DNA of 64,000 bases from Prinsepia uniflora (lineage: Eukaryota; Streptophyta; Magnoliopsida; Rosales; Rosaceae). The stretch is taken from the NCBI GenBank assembly GCA_032719365.1, contig CM064870.1, positions 40,704,194 to 40,768,193 of the forward strand. Direction: 5' to 3'. Below, in pieces: positions 35,501 through 48,354 of this stretch. A model generated the notes under the pieces. That model saw nothing but the letters and a program-made list of their open reading frames with translations. It was not told the DNA's origin and did not search any database. The position numbers and the translations under genes are program-made. Position 1 is the first letter of the stretch, and each line of letters begins with the position of its first letter.

Positions 35501-36241
35501 GGACTCCATAGTAGAAACGTGATTGGCTACAACCTAGATGGGTGTAGGCTGATTGATGTGTAGTTGTACGTACCATGTATGTTGTTCGAGGTACAATACT
35601 GGGCATACTGGTGGTGCCTAGTGACGGTATATAGGTTATACCGGTAGTACGTTGGTGAGCGTGTTGGTAGTCGGATTGGATCCGATACCACTGGATTAGT
35701 CGAGGTCGTGAACTAGACATTGGATACTGTGCATTGGGTCATGGTATTTCTAATAGGTCTAGTTACACACAGGTCGAGTGAAATGCTTGTGGTTAGTGTA
35801 ACCACGAGTGTGTGTCATATCAGTTTGCGACTGACGACTGTCAAGTTGTGACAGTTTGTCGGAGGTGTCAGCATGAATCGTTGAGTGATTGGTGACTCCC
35901 AGTGGGAGCAGACACCAGGATAGGTTGGGGATTGAGAAAGGAATCATCGAGTTGACATGTGGTGTCGATTCGGAGCATATGGCTACTGTCATTCGAAGTG
36001 GTCGAGTGTAGTCGATACGACGTGAGTGTTAGGGGTACGTCTGGGTGCGGACGAGTACGTATTACTCTGGTTAGTTGGTATACGAGTGTACATGTATTTT
36101 GAGGTTGATTCTACTTTCCACGAGATGGATGTGTAATCAGGATAGTTGGAGTTTCGAGAATGAAACAAATTAAGGAGGGAAGAACGGTTGGATTTAGGTC
36201 GGTTGGAATTTCGAGGACGAAATTAATTAAGGAGGGAAGGT
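32570..36241 (+). mobile_element. Element C internal region 1, non-coding
   Basis: Primer-binding site TGGTATCAGAGC at 32573-32584 (tRNA-Met type) and polypurine tract AAGGAGGGAAGG at 36229-36240. A second PPT-like copy, AAGGAGGGAAGA, lies at about 36174-36185 in a short direct repeat with TTTCGAGAATGAAA/TTTCGAGGACGAAA. Open frames of up to 118 codons exist (33071-33427) but none resembles gag, protease, RT, RNase H or integrase. LARD-like. Confidence 0.88.
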
Positions 36242-39200
36242 TGTAACGACCCGTCCCAAATTCCATGATTAGATTAGTGACTAATCACGATTAGTGAGGC
36301 TAATCCGTGATTAGTAGAGCGAGATCGGACGAACGATGCGAAATGACCATTTTGCCCCTGGTGGTGGCAAAACGTTGACTTTTTAATCGGGCAGTCAAAT
36401 GGACTTTGACTGATGACCGTGACGTAGTTCGTGACGTCACGAGTTCATAGACAGGTGGCACGTTCAATTCCGACGTTCGAGGAGGAAGTTATGACGTTCG
36501 GAAGTTTAGGGGCATTTTGGTAATTTTGGATAAAAGGGGTCAAAAGTTGACTTTTTGACCAGGAGGTCCGATGGCCGAGGGCCGAAGACCGTTACGTAGA
36601 TAAGGACGATACGAATCCGTAGACAGGCGGCACGTCGAATTCGGACGTTCGACGGCGAAGTTACGGTTCACGGAAGTTCCCGGTTACTATTCACGATGGC
36701 ACGTTTTACGAGACAAAAAGTGCAGTTTGTCTCTAGTGGGCCCAGATATTTACTGGAGGCCCAATGGATGAGTGACAAGTGTCACCCATCCACTGGCCAA
36801 CCTCACCCACTCATGCACCAAACCCATTCACCGTGCATCCATTTTCCATTTTTCCTCCAACCGAACCCGATCCCATTTCTCACCCAAACCCATTCAACCC
36901 TTTCCAATGATCATACATGAGAGACCAGAGAGTGAGGATGGACCGGTGGACGCTGGTGGCCGGCCCAGGACGCACCGCCGTGGACGGCGGAGGAGGAGGA
37001 GATCGAGGTAATCGGTTTTACCCGATTTTGTCCATTTTCAATATTAATGGTTATGGGTCGATTTGGATGATTAGGATGGATTATTTAGGTTGCTAGGGGG
37101 TGATTAGTGAGGTTTTGGTGGTTAGGGACGGCTGGGAAGCCGTGGGGAGAAAAGGAGAAGTTTGAACCGTGAGGTTCAAACTTGGACCGTGTGATTTTGT
37201 GGGTTGTGATTGGTTTTGTTAATTGGGATGGATAGGAAACACAAAAATAGGAATTTAGGAATTAAAATGGAAGAAAACGGATGAAAAATGAGGATTGTAG
37301 GACCCTGGACCGGTTACGCCGGTCCAGTTGCAGAAACGAACCGGACCGGCCGGTCTGAACCGGCCGTCGAGAGGTTGAAGGAGCACTGTTCACAGGCGCG
37401 TGGCTCCCACGCGCAGCCACTTCAGGCGGCGCGTGTGGGCGCGTGCTAGGGTTTTTGGGGATGTGTTCAACATACGAAATCACCTATTCGATGTAACGAA
37501 CATTTTGGGACTGGTTTCGAGTCGATCGGACACCGTCTCGATATGTTTCGGGGCATCGGAAGATTTAGGTTCGGGATTAAAAATAGTTAAAAATACGGGA
37601 AAATTACGGGGCTTTAGTGAGGGGTTATATAAGTAGTTAGTAACCCTCTAAATTAATTTGGACAGGTTTGGAAGTCCCGGTGATGGTGATCGGCTCGGGG
37701 AGCCGTATGGCACGCGTATCGAGACGCGGCTTCGGACGGTCTATGAGTGGACCTTGTTTTCTAAATTGGTGCATGCATAAATGTTTATTATATGTTTTAA
37801 ATACTTGTTTGTGTTGCCATGAGTGCATTTGGATGTGTGGTTACGTATAGGCACGTATTTCGAGGTTTCGGCCCTATACGGTGCCTATACGGGGCTGTAG
37901 GTCTTTATTGGTCTAAATGAAATGGTTTTGGATTTCCAAAAGGATAATGCATTTGATTTGATAATGTTGATTTGGATATTTGTGAATTATATGGTTTCAC
38001 GTATTTCGAGGCGATTTACGTGCTTGCACGTAAATCGAGGTTTTTCGGTTTTACTCCGATTTTCCATTCTTATGGTCTTGGAAATAATTTAATGAAATAA
38101 TTTTGGATTTGAAAAGGTAATTCTCGGACTTGAGGTCCATTTGATTTACGGAATCGGGCCAGAGGCCCAATTGGTTTACGATTCGGACCGGGGGTCCAGT
38201 TTCTATGTGAATTCGGGCCTAGTGCCCAGCTATGTGTTACAAATGGTTTTTACGGGTCATGACGGTTTATGGGAACCGGCATGAACCCCTGAAATGGATT
38301 TACGGGTCATGACGGTTTATGGGAACCGGCATGAACCCATGAAAGGATTTTATGGTTCATGACGGCTTATGAGGGGCCGGGCATGAATCCTGGAAAGGTT
38401 TCAAGAATGATTTCCAAAGGTTTTTCATATTCCATCCTTTATATATGATTGTCTCCTCCGGGGAGGGTCGTTGGCCTGGGTGGACCCCGGAGTAGTCACG
38501 GAGCACTGACTGAGTGGAGTCGCCCCCCAGTTGGGTTCCTTACTCTCAGGATGGGCATGGTTCGTTACCTTCAGGGAGGGTCATTGATCTACGGACATTG
38601 ACCTGGGTGGACCCTGGAGAGACTTGGGTTTGAGACCCCGGTTAGCACACGTGTAGCTTTATTTTACCGTGACAGGTTCTGGATATGAATATATTGGATA
38701 AACATGGTTTCAACTGGTTTGGGAAAACTGTGTTTTATGATGATAAATGGATTTGGGCTGAGATCCCACACACGTTTACTATGTTCTGGTTTTCCGTAAA
38801 TTGGTTTTGGGCAGGAGCCCGTGTGACTTGTATTTACAGAATTTGGGGCTGAGACCCTATTTATGGATGTTTTAACATATATTATTGGATAAATGGTTTT
38901 ACTATGCATGCATGCTTTTTAGTGGAGGGTATAAATGTCTTTTATGGAAATGTTTTATAAAATCTTTATTTTTGTCCACTCACAGTCTTTCTGTTTTTAA
39001 TACCCTTCAGGTTGACAGCGGATGTGGACTGTAGCAGAGATCGAGATATCACATGCCTCCTCCGGATCCTGGCGTACTCTGATAGCCCGGGAGGGCAAAG
39101 GTCGGAAATATCCCTTGTTTTATGATGATAACTGGATTTGGGCTGAGATCCCACACACGTTTACTATGTTCTGGTTTTCTGTAAATTGGTTTTGGGCAGG

Positions 39201-39575
39201 AGCCCGTGTGACTTGTATTTACAGAATTTGGGGCTGAGACCCTATTTATGGATGTTTTAACATATATTATTGGATAAATGGTTTTACTATGCATGCATGC
39301 TTTTTAGTGGAGGGTATAAATGTCTTTTATGGAAATGTTTTATAAAATCTTTATTTTTGTCCACTCACAGTCTTTCTGTTTTTAATACCCTTCAGGTTGA
39401 CAGCGGATGTGGACTGTAGCAGAGATCGAGATATCACATGCCTCCTCCGGATCCTGGCGTACTCTGATAGCCCGGGAGGGCAAAGGTCGGAAATATCCCT
39501 TGTCTGACACTTCGTGTCAGACGGGAGCAGGGCCATCCCGCACTAATCCCGGGGGGATTGGGATGGGTCCTGTCA
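36242..39575 (+). mobile_element. Element C LTR2, recombinant middle LTR
   Basis: 3334 bases. In its first 2.3 kb it carries the LTR3 version at the sites that distinguish LTR1 from LTR3, but near its 3' end it has the 385-base duplication of LTR1. It therefore looks like an LTR3-to-LTR1 crossover product. Confidence 0.9.
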
Positions 39576-42500
39576 ACGTGGTATCAGAGCGGGGTTGTCT
39601 CTATTCGAGCAACCGCGGAGCTCATGGAGCATGTACGCTGGTCGAGGATGTGATATCTCAATGGGCTACAGTTCGTGGTCAACCTGATTGTTGGGGTGCT
39701 GGTACGATAGTTAGTAGGATTGGCATGCCTTGGTTCGGCATTTGAGGCCGGGGTTGCCATAGTTCTGTCAAGGTTGACAGTGTGGGACCCTACGGAAGGA
39801 TTAACGTGTTCGTATTCTGGAGTGTGATCGTGAGACGGTTAGTTGGGATCGTCTTCACGATGTCGTAGGATCGGTTCCGACGACTGATTCGATGTTGTGA
39901 CCATTAGATGGTCAGATTATGTTGAGTTAAATGGATTTACTGCAGTCGGCAGTTGGCAGCCGGATTCGAGGAATTCTGGTTGGACTTACGGTAGGATTGG
40001 ATTGATGTCCTTGTGATGTCAAGACCGCGGGGTCGGTCAGATCGTGGATTTTACTGCCTTATGCAGTTGGGTTCAGAGTGACCCTAGGGCTTGATTGTGG
40101 AACCCTACCGTATGTGTATGGTTCGGAAATGGGAGTTGACGAGTGGTTTGACTTGGACGACTATTCGGATTTGGATTCGTTAGTCGGTCTAGTCATATCA
40201 GCTTGTGTTGGGACTGCACTTCGCAGTCAGGGCTGTACTTACCAGTTAAACCTAGTGGGTTGTCGTGCTACTCAGTTGTGGTTTGGCGCAGCTAAGGTCA
40301 TGGGCGACCTAGTAGACGACATTGGTTTAGTCAAATTACGACTGGTTAGAGATGGTTTGGCCAAGTTATCAGGGTTGGTACTTGTCGATGGAATCCCGGA
40401 GCGGGGATACAGAGTAGTTGGTACAGGCAGTTGATTCCGTTGGATGCAGAGTCTGGATGTCTAGTCGTTAGGTCTGCACGAGGTTGTGGCAGACGCTACT
40501 ATCGATAGACGTAGTCGAATTTTATCTGGTTGAGTAGACTCAGGTTACCGTGACGATTGTGACGATAGGATTGTCAGTCGTGACGATGGTACGAGGTGCG
40601 TGAATAACGCATATGAGTGAGTAGTGATTCTGGATTTGACTTGGTTACGGTTGAGTGCGATCGCAGAATGAGACGGGGACGTACGGGGGATGTTTCCTCT
40701 TCTCGTATGAGTTGTCAGGGTAACTATACCCAGAGGTGTTGGGTACGAAGGAGGCAGAGTTTCTCCTATTTGAGCAAAGGTACGGGATCATCGTTCGGTA
40801 TGAGCGGAGATCCAGAGTTGTCTGATTGGCACACTTTGTGCTGATGCTGACAGGTGGTGTACTGGTACTAGTGCTGGTGCTGGTGCCGGTGATTGTGATG
40901 ACGGTGAGTTACGAGTCGGGATGTGACTCCGACGTGATGGGCTTATGATTGGTATCTGTGGTTCGGGAGTGAATCACGGATAGTGACGGACTGGATAGGA
41001 TCCAGCGGTAGTTGAGGAGTGAGGATCGAGTAATATCCTGACGGATTAGTGACCGGTTGGTCAGACTCGTTCTGTCGCGGGGGTTTAGCGACCAGTTGGT
41101 CAGAATTGGTCGGGATTGGTCAGATATGGTGGTTTGCAGAGATTTGACTGCAGATCACAGCAGGGGTCTGTTGTGACTTTTCAGTAGAGTGGTACATCAG
41201 ATTAAGATGAATTGACATCCTTTTGGATGTACATATACGGTCGTAAATGGGCATGTGTCCATAACCAGTCTAACGGGGACACGTGGTTGATGTCCGGGTA
41301 TGTTGTTTCCAATTTTGTTGGAACTTCGAAATCGCGAGAGGTTGCGATTGAGGTAACGAGAGGAATGCGGGTTTTCCGCATTGGTATTGGGTATGTCGAA
41401 GTCGTTTGGGTGACTTCTCAGGTTCTACCATAATTGATGGTGGTCAATGATATTGATGATGTAGATGTTATTGATGTTGTTGGTTGCCACTAGTACACTG
41501 ATCGTGTATTGGTTGGTGGACTTGTGATTTGTCTTGGGTCATCAGGTGAAATGAGTATATCGAAGTTAGGTGACTGAGATTTCTCATTTCCTGCTTGGTG
41601 GCAGACGAGGTTGGTTTACGTAACGTGGTGAATGCAGCGAGCTTGGTTGTATTCACATAGGATGAGTTTTGATGTCACAGTCTTGTATCATCTTTGGTTT
41701 TCCTCGGTGGAATGACAAGGATCGATACGAGAAAATCAGTGAGAACCCACAGTCTCGGCGTGTCTCGTCGTTGACTAATCTATTTAAGATGTGGGAAACG
41801 GTTGAGGACTTTGGACGTCGTGACGATCGGGGATCGTGACGTCTATGGTCGGTTGACGTAGTGTTGGAGCTGGATCGTGATTTGGATGATCCAGATGGGT
41901 GGAGAGTTTATCACTCTTACCTGGATGTTGGAGTTGAGGATGATGGGACTGAACTTCTTTTCGAGGTAAATCCCATATAGCTTACTACTCGCCCGAGTAG
42001 TTGTCCGAGGAGTAGGTGTCTGACGAAGTCGGGTTTTGTCAGACTTGGTGTTGTGTGTGATGTTGTGATTGGCTTCCCTATGAAGTCAATCGATTGTGTT
42101 GTGGTAATCGGTCGAACAGGTATCCGATAGGTTCGGATATGGTGCGTCTCGGTAGACGAGAACGAGATTTCAGGTTTTGGAATCAGATTTCTGGATGACG
42201 ATTCAGGATTTGATTTTGGAACTTGAAAGAGGATTTCTGTATTTGGGTTTTGGAATCGGATTCTGGGTGACGATTCAGGATTTGATTCTAGAGCCTGACT
42301 GTGGATTTTCTTTTTACGGATTTGGGTTCGAAATGGTTATTCCAAATGCCGGTTTACGGAATGATGATTTCGGATTCGAATTTGAACATGTTTATGGATA
42401 TGATTTCTGGGTTTGGATTCGGGATTTCTCACGAAATTTCGGATTCGGATTTGGGGAATAGATAATGGGTCGGAGTTTCAATTTGTCTAGTACTGGATTG

Positions 42501-43248
42501 GACAAATGGACTCCATAGTAGAAACGTGATTGGCTACAACCTAGATGGGTGTAGGCTGATTGATGTGTAGTTGTACGTACCATGTATGTTGTTCGAGGTA
42601 CAATACTGGGCATACTGGTGGTGCCTAGTGACGGTATATAGGTTATACCGGTAGTACGTTGGTGAGCGTGTTGGTAGTCGGATTGGATCCGATACCACTG
42701 GATTAGTCGAGGTCGTGAACTAGACATTGGATACTGTGCATTGGGTCATGGTATTTCTAATAGGTCTAGTTACACACAGGTCGAGTGAAATGCTTGTGGT
42801 TAGTGTAACCACGAGTGTGTGTCATATCAGTTTGCGACTGACGACTGTCAAGTTGTGACAGTTTGTCGGAGGTGTCAGCATGAATCGTTGAGTGATTGGT
42901 GACTCCCAGTGGGAGCAGACACCAGGATAGGTTGGGGATTGAGAAAGGAATCATCGAGTTGACATGTGGTGTCGATTCGGAGCATATGGCTACTGTCATT
43001 CGAAGTGGTCGAGTGTAGTCGATACGACGTGAGTGTTAGGGGTACGTCTGGGTGCGGACGAGTACGTATTACTCTGGTTAGTTGGTATACGAGTGTACAT
43101 GTATTTTGAGGTTGATTCTACTTTCCACGAGATGGATGTGTAATCAGGATAGTTGGAGTTTCGAGAATGAAACAAATTAAGGAGGGAAGAACGGTTGGAT
43201 TTAGGTCGGTTGGAATTTCGAGGACGAAATTAATTAAGGAGGGAAGGT
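39576..43248 (+). mobile_element. Element C internal region 2, non-coding
   Basis: Copy of 32570-36241 at a distance of about 7007 bases, with very few differences (for example GCTGATGATGACAGG near 33833 versus GCTGATGCTGACAGG near 40840, and one extra G after the primer site). It ends with the same polypurine tract before LTR3 at 43249. Confidence 0.9.
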
Positions 43249-46197
43249 TGTAACGACCCGTCCCAAATTCCATGATTAGATTAGTGACTAATCACGATTA
43301 GTGAGGCTAATCCGTGATTAGTAGAGCGAGATCGGACGAACGATGCGAAATGACCATTTTGCCCCTGGTGGTGGCAAAACGTTGACTTTTTAATCGGGCA
43401 GTCAAATGGACTTTGACTGATGACCGTGACGTAGTTCGTGACGTCACGAGTTCATAGACAGGTGGCACGTTCAATTCCGACGTTCGAGGAGGAAGTTATG
43501 ACGTTCGGAAGTTTAGGGGCATTTTGGTAATTTTGGATAAAAGGGGTCAAAAGTTGACTTTTTGACCAGGAGGTCCGATGGCCGAGGGCCGAAGACCGTT
43601 ACGTAGATAAGGACGATACGAATCCGTAGACAGGCGGCACGTCGAATTCGGACGTTCGACGGCGAAGTTACGGTTCACGGAAGTTCCCGGTTACTATTCA
43701 CGATGGCACGTTTTACGAGACAAAAAGTGCAGTTTGTCTCTAGTGGGCCCAGATATTTACTGGAGGCCCAATGGATGAGTGACAAGTGTCACCCATCCAC
43801 TGGCCAACCTCACCCACTCATGCACCAAACCCATTCACCGTGCATCCATTTTCCATTTTTCCTCCAACCGAACCCGATCCCATTTCTCACCCAAACCCAT
43901 TCAACCCTTTCCAATGATCATACATGAGAGACGAGAGAGTGAGGATGGACCGGTGGACGCTGGTGGCCGGCCCAGGACGCACCGCCGTGGACGGCGGAGG
44001 AGGAGGAGATCGAGGTAATCGGTTTTACCCGATTTTGTCCATTTTCAATATTAATGGTTATGGGTCGATTTGGATGATTAGGATGGATTATTTAGGTTGC
44101 TAGGGGGTGATTAGTGAGGTTTTGGTGGTTAGGGACGGCTGGGAAGCCGTGGGGAGAAAAGGAGAAGTTTGAACCGTGAGGTTCAAACTTGGACCGTGTG
44201 ATTTTGTGGGTTGTGATTGGTTTTGTTAATTGGGATGGATAGGAAACACAAAAATAGGAATTTAGGAATTAAAATGGAAGAAAACGGATGAAAAATGAGG
44301 ATTGTAGGACCCTGGACCGGTTACGCCGGTCCAGTTGCAGAAACGAACCGGACCGGCCGGTCTGAACCGGCCGTCGAGAGGTTGAAGGAGCACTGTTCAC
44401 AGGCGCGTGGCTCCCACGCGCAGCCACTTCAGGCGGCGCGTGTGGGCGCGTGCTAGGGTTTTTGGGGATGTGTTCAACATACGAAATCACCTATTCGATG
44501 TAACGAACATTTTGGGACTGGTTTCGAGTCGATCGGACACCGTCTCGATATGTTTCGGGGCATCGGAAGATTTAGGTTCGGGATTAAAAATAGTTAAAAA
44601 TACGGGAAAATTACGGGGCTTTAGTGAGGGGTTATATAAGTAGTTAGTAACCCTCTAAATTAATTTGGACAGGTTTGGAAGTCCCGGTGATGGTGATCGG
44701 CTCGGGGAGCCGTATGGCACGCGTATCGAGACGCGGCTTCGGACGGTCTGTGAGTGGACCTTGTTTTCTAAATTGGTGCATGCATAAATGTTTATTATAT
44801 GTTTTAAATACTTGTTTGTGTTGCCATGAGTGCATTTGGATGTGTGGTTACGTATAGGCACGTATTTCGAGGTTTCGGCCCTATACGGTGCCTATACGGG
44901 GCTGTAGGTCTTTATTGGTCTAAATGAAATGGTTTTGGATTTCCAAAAGGATAATGCATTTGATTTGATAATGTTGATTTGGATATTTGTGAATTATATG
45001 GTTTCACGTATTTCGAGGCGATTTACGTGCTTGCACGTAAATCGAGGTTTTTCGGTTTTACTCCGATTTTCCATTCTTATGGTCTTGGAAATAATTTAAT
45101 GAAATAATTTTGGATTTGAAAAGGTAATTCTCGGACTTGAGGTCCATTTGATTTACGGAATCGGGCCAGAGGCCCAATTGGTTTACGATTCGGACCGGGG
45201 GTCCAGTTTCTATGTGAATTCGGGCCTAGTGCCCAGCTATGTGTTACAAATGGTTTTTACGGGTCATGACGGTTTATGGGAACCGGCATGAACCCCTGAA
45301 ATGGATTTACGGGTCATGACGGTTTATGGGAACCGGCATGAACCCATGAAAGGATTTTATGGTTCATGACGGCTTATGAGGGGCCGGGCATGAATCCTGG
45401 AAAGGTTTCAAGAATGATTTCCAAAGGTTTTTCATATTCCATCCTTTATATATGATTGTCTCCTCCGGGGAGGGTCGTTGGCCTGGGTGGACCCCGGAGT
45501 AGTCACGGAGCACTGACTGAGTGGAGTCGCCCCCCAGTTGGGTTCCTTACTCTCAGGATGGGCATGGTTCGTTACCTTCAGGGAGGGTCATTGATCTACG
45601 GACATTGACCTGGGTGGACCCTGGAGAGACTTGGGTTTGAGACCCCGGTTAGCACACGTGTAGCTTTATTTTACCGTGACAGGTTCTGGATATGAATATA
45701 TTGGATAAACATGGTTTCAACTGGTTTGGGAAAACTGTGTTTTATGATGATAAATGGATTTGGGCTGAGATCCCACACACGTTTACTATGTTCTGGTTTT
45801 CTGTAAATTGGTTTTGGGCAGGAGCCCGTGTGACTTGTATTTACAGAATTTGGGGCTGAGACCCTATTTATGGATGTTTTAACATATATTATTGGATAAA
45901 TGGTTTTACTATGCATGCATGCTTTTTAGTGGAGGGTATAAATGTCTTTTATGGAAATGTTTTATAAAATCTTTATTTTTGTCCACTCACAGTCTTTCTG
46001 TTTTTAATACCCTTCAGGTTGACAGCGGATGTGGACTGTAGCAGAGATCGAGATATCACATGCCTCCTCCGGATCCTGGCGTACTCTGATAGCCCAGGAG
46101 GGCAAAGGTCGGAAATATCCCTTGTCTGACACTTCGTGTCAGACGGGAGCAGGGCCATCCCGCACTAATCCCGGGGGGATTGGGATGGGTCCTGTCA
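43249..46197 (+). mobile_element. Element C LTR3
   Basis: 2949 bases, the shortest of the three LTRs because it has only one copy of the 385-base segment; this is the ancestral form. Ends CCTGTCA at 46197, then the CTGTT target duplication and the rest of LTR B. Confidence 0.92.
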
Positions 46198-46202
46198 CTG
46201 TT

Positions 46203-46418
46203 GATCGAGAGAGACGGAGACATCACACCCGCGATCCACAGTAGTTCTGTATACTCTGGGAAGTCCGGTTACTTTTCGGATGGTTGGATCGATAATCCCT
46301 TGTCCGACTTACGTGTCATATGAAGGTTGCACGTCAGTTTAGCGTTCGTGTCTTGCGTAAGTTAGACGGGATCGGGATTTAGCCCTTAATCCCGGGGGAT
46401 TAGGGGTGGGTCCTTACA
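46203..46418 (+). mobile_element. Element B right LTR, last 216 bases
   Basis: Continues the B LTR from the point where it breaks at 29240 (GTTGATCGAGAGAGACG; compare 24150 onward) and ends CCTTACA at 46418, followed by the CAAAA duplication. Confidence 0.92.
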
Positions 46419-46423
46419 CAAAA

Positions 46424-47149
46424 TCACAAGAAAAGTCCTAGAAATTACCTGTCAAGCTTTTTTTTTGGGCAAATTTCAAACGTCAAGCCTAGTCGATTCC
46501 AACTACTTCCTTCCACGATTTTAGTCCCTGTGAGTTCGTACAATCCCTAAGAACCATTTCCACTCATCAAAACAGTCCAACAACCCATCTAAATCCAATT
46601 TCAAAAATCAACCCAAATAGGGTTTCATGTTTACCTGATTCCTGGGTTCCTCAGGTAGCTCCGCCGTGCTCAGCCGTCCACACTGTCATCGCCAGTCTCT
46701 CCTCACTCCTAATCTCTCTCAAGCCTCACAGATGGATGATGCTTTGATGGTTTGTGGGTTGGGTTTTGGGTTTCAAATGAAAAATGAAAGAAGAAATGAA
46801 GATGCATGAACCATGGGTATTGGGCCAATGGGATAAGTGACACTTGTCTCTCATCCATTGGTCCAAGTCAGGATATTTTGCCCAATTAAAACCTGCCAAC
46901 TATCACCGTCTCGTAAAATATGAATAATACGTAAATTCTTTCGTGACATGTAACTTCCATGTCCAATGTCCGATTTCGACGTGCCGCCTGTTTACACACT
47001 TGTGATGTCTCGATCTACGTAATGGGCCTTGGCCAAAGTCCAAATAACTTCTCGGGTCAAAATTCAACATTTTCCCTTCCTACTGGCAAAATGGTCATTT
47101 CACATTTAATTTCTGAATTTACATTTCTAAAAAATTTCTGGTTGTTACA
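46424..47149 (-). mobile_element. Element E: 3' LTR, start part
   Basis: Minus-strand LTR beginning TGTAACAACCAGAAA at 47149 and preceded by a polypurine tract (AAGGGAGGTAGA, plus positions 47151-47162). It has a donor-like CAG-GTAAAC at 46635/46634. It closely matches 52572-53301 in the other LTR of E. Confidence 0.88.
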
Positions 47150-47184
47150 ATCTACCTCCCTTACAACAATTTTATCCTCAAAAT

Positions 47185-47646
47185 TCATTCAAACAAATGT
47201 GGATACTGTACCCGCATCAGGGCTTCGGGCTCCCACGTGGCTTCTTCCATGTTGTAATTCCTCCACAATACTTTCACCAGGAGAATAGTCTTGTTCCGTA
47301 ATATCTTCTCCTTCCAATCTAGAATCTGTACCGCATGTTCCTCAAAGCTCAAATCTATTCTGAGTTCCAACGGATACTCTCTCAGAACATGTGACTCCTC
47401 CCATATGTACTTCCGAAGCAACGAAACATGGAACACATCATGTACTCTTGAAAGCTCTGGGGGCAAAGATAATATGTATGCAACAACGCCAACTCTCTCT
47501 GTAAACTCATACAATCCAATGTAACGGGGACTCAACTTCCCACGTCTACCAAATCGTATAATACCTTTCCAAGGGGATAACTTCAGAAAAACCTAGTCTC
47601 TCACTGCAAACTCAAGGGCTCTAACTCGCCAGTCGGTATAGCTTTT
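47185..47646 (-). pseudogene. Element E: integrase C-terminus and chromodomain-like tail
   Basis: Residues such as LSRVHDVFHVSLLRKYI and ILDWKEKILRNKTI, then the EEATWEPEALMR tail, identify the end of a Tekay/Del-type polyprotein, where a chromodomain-like tail follows integrase and is thought to guide insertion into heterochromatin. The frame is separated from the integrase core by stops, so the gene is dead. The polypurine tract and 3' LTR follow within 40 bases. Confidence 0.85.
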
Positions 47647-48354
47647 CTAACGATCCTGTGTTGTCTTCAATCTTTCTTTGATAATGTGAACCTTTTCCTG
47701 GGTCATATCCATGATATCAGGCGTCAATATAGTCCTTTCGCCTACCTCAATCCAACATATTAGCATCCTACACTGGCGTCCATACAAGGATTCAAATGGA
47801 GCCATTCCAATACTTGACTCATAGCTATTGTTGTAGGCAAATTTCATCAATGGTAGGAGCGTGTCCCAAGTATCCTGAAACTGTAGTACACACGCTCTCA
47901 TCATATCCTCCAGAATCTGAATAGTCCTCTCCGACTGTCCATCTGTTTGAGGATGAAATGCAGTGCTGAAATGTAGCCTCATATCGAGGGCTCTCTGTAA
48001 GCTCCACCAAAATCTCGATGTAAACCGTGAATCTCTATCCAAAACTATTGATTCTAGCTTCCCATGCAATCTGATGATCTCGGCAATAAACAACCGAGCA
48101 AACCGTTCCAGTTTGAAGTTCTCGCGCACTGTCAAGAAATGAGCCGGCTTTGTAAGTCTATCCACAATCATCCAGAACCCATCAAAACTGCTATGTGTCT
48201 TAGGCAATTTGAATACGAAGTCCATGGTTATGTGATCCCATTTCCACTCAGGGATCGAAAATGGCTGTAAGGCTCCATACGGTCTCTGTTGTTCAGCTTT
48301 TACCTGTTGGCAAATCAAACATTTAGCAACATACTCTGCAATTTCTCGCTTCAT
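47647..48354 (-). pseudogene. Element E: integrase core
   Basis: Second half of the zinc-binding motif (CLICQQVKAEQQRP) followed by the DDE core: first Asp in WDHITMDFVFKLP, second Asp in VLDRDSRFTSRFW, and Glu in GQSERTIQILEDM. 235 codons are open, but both neighbours in pol are cut off by stops. Part of a Ty3/gypsy chromovirus order RT-RNase H-integrase-chromodomain, which is read here from high to low coordinates. Confidence 0.92.

Larger units (their letters stand above)
29236..46202 (+). mobile_element. Element C: three-LTR, non-coding retrotransposon with CTGTT target duplication
   Basis: TG at 29241 to CA at 46197, flanked by CTGTT at 29236-29240 and 46198-46202, inside the right LTR of B. 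It reads LTR1 (29241-32569), internal 1 (32570-36241), LTR2 (36242-39575), internal 2 (39576-43248), LTR3 (43249-46197). The two 7.0-kb periods are nearly identical. Neither internal region encodes retroelement proteins. One pair of target duplications around all three LTRs means a single insertion followed by unequal recombination, or an assembly duplication. It is the youngest element in this nest. Confidence 0.93.
21469..46423 (+). mobile_element. Element B: non-coding LTR retrotransposon with CAAAA target duplication
   Basis: Left LTR 21474-24371, internal 24372-26596, right LTR 26597-29240 resuming at 46203-46418 after the insertion of C. CAAAA flanks both ends (21469-21473 and 46419-46423). 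The unoccupied sequence TATCAAAATCACAAG at 52571-52585 in the sister LTR of element E confirms the insertion point. The internal region is only 2.2 kb, has a tRNA-Met-like primer site and a purine tract, but no gag or pol reading frame. This is the organisation of a large retrotransposon derivative (LARD-like) that depends on a partner for mobility. Confidence 0.92.

Noticed and set aside
29241..43248. 7-kb satellite or rDNA-like tandem repeat
   Set aside because: Primer sites, polypurine tracts, TG...CA ends and a single CTGTT target duplication show a retroelement with three LTRs.
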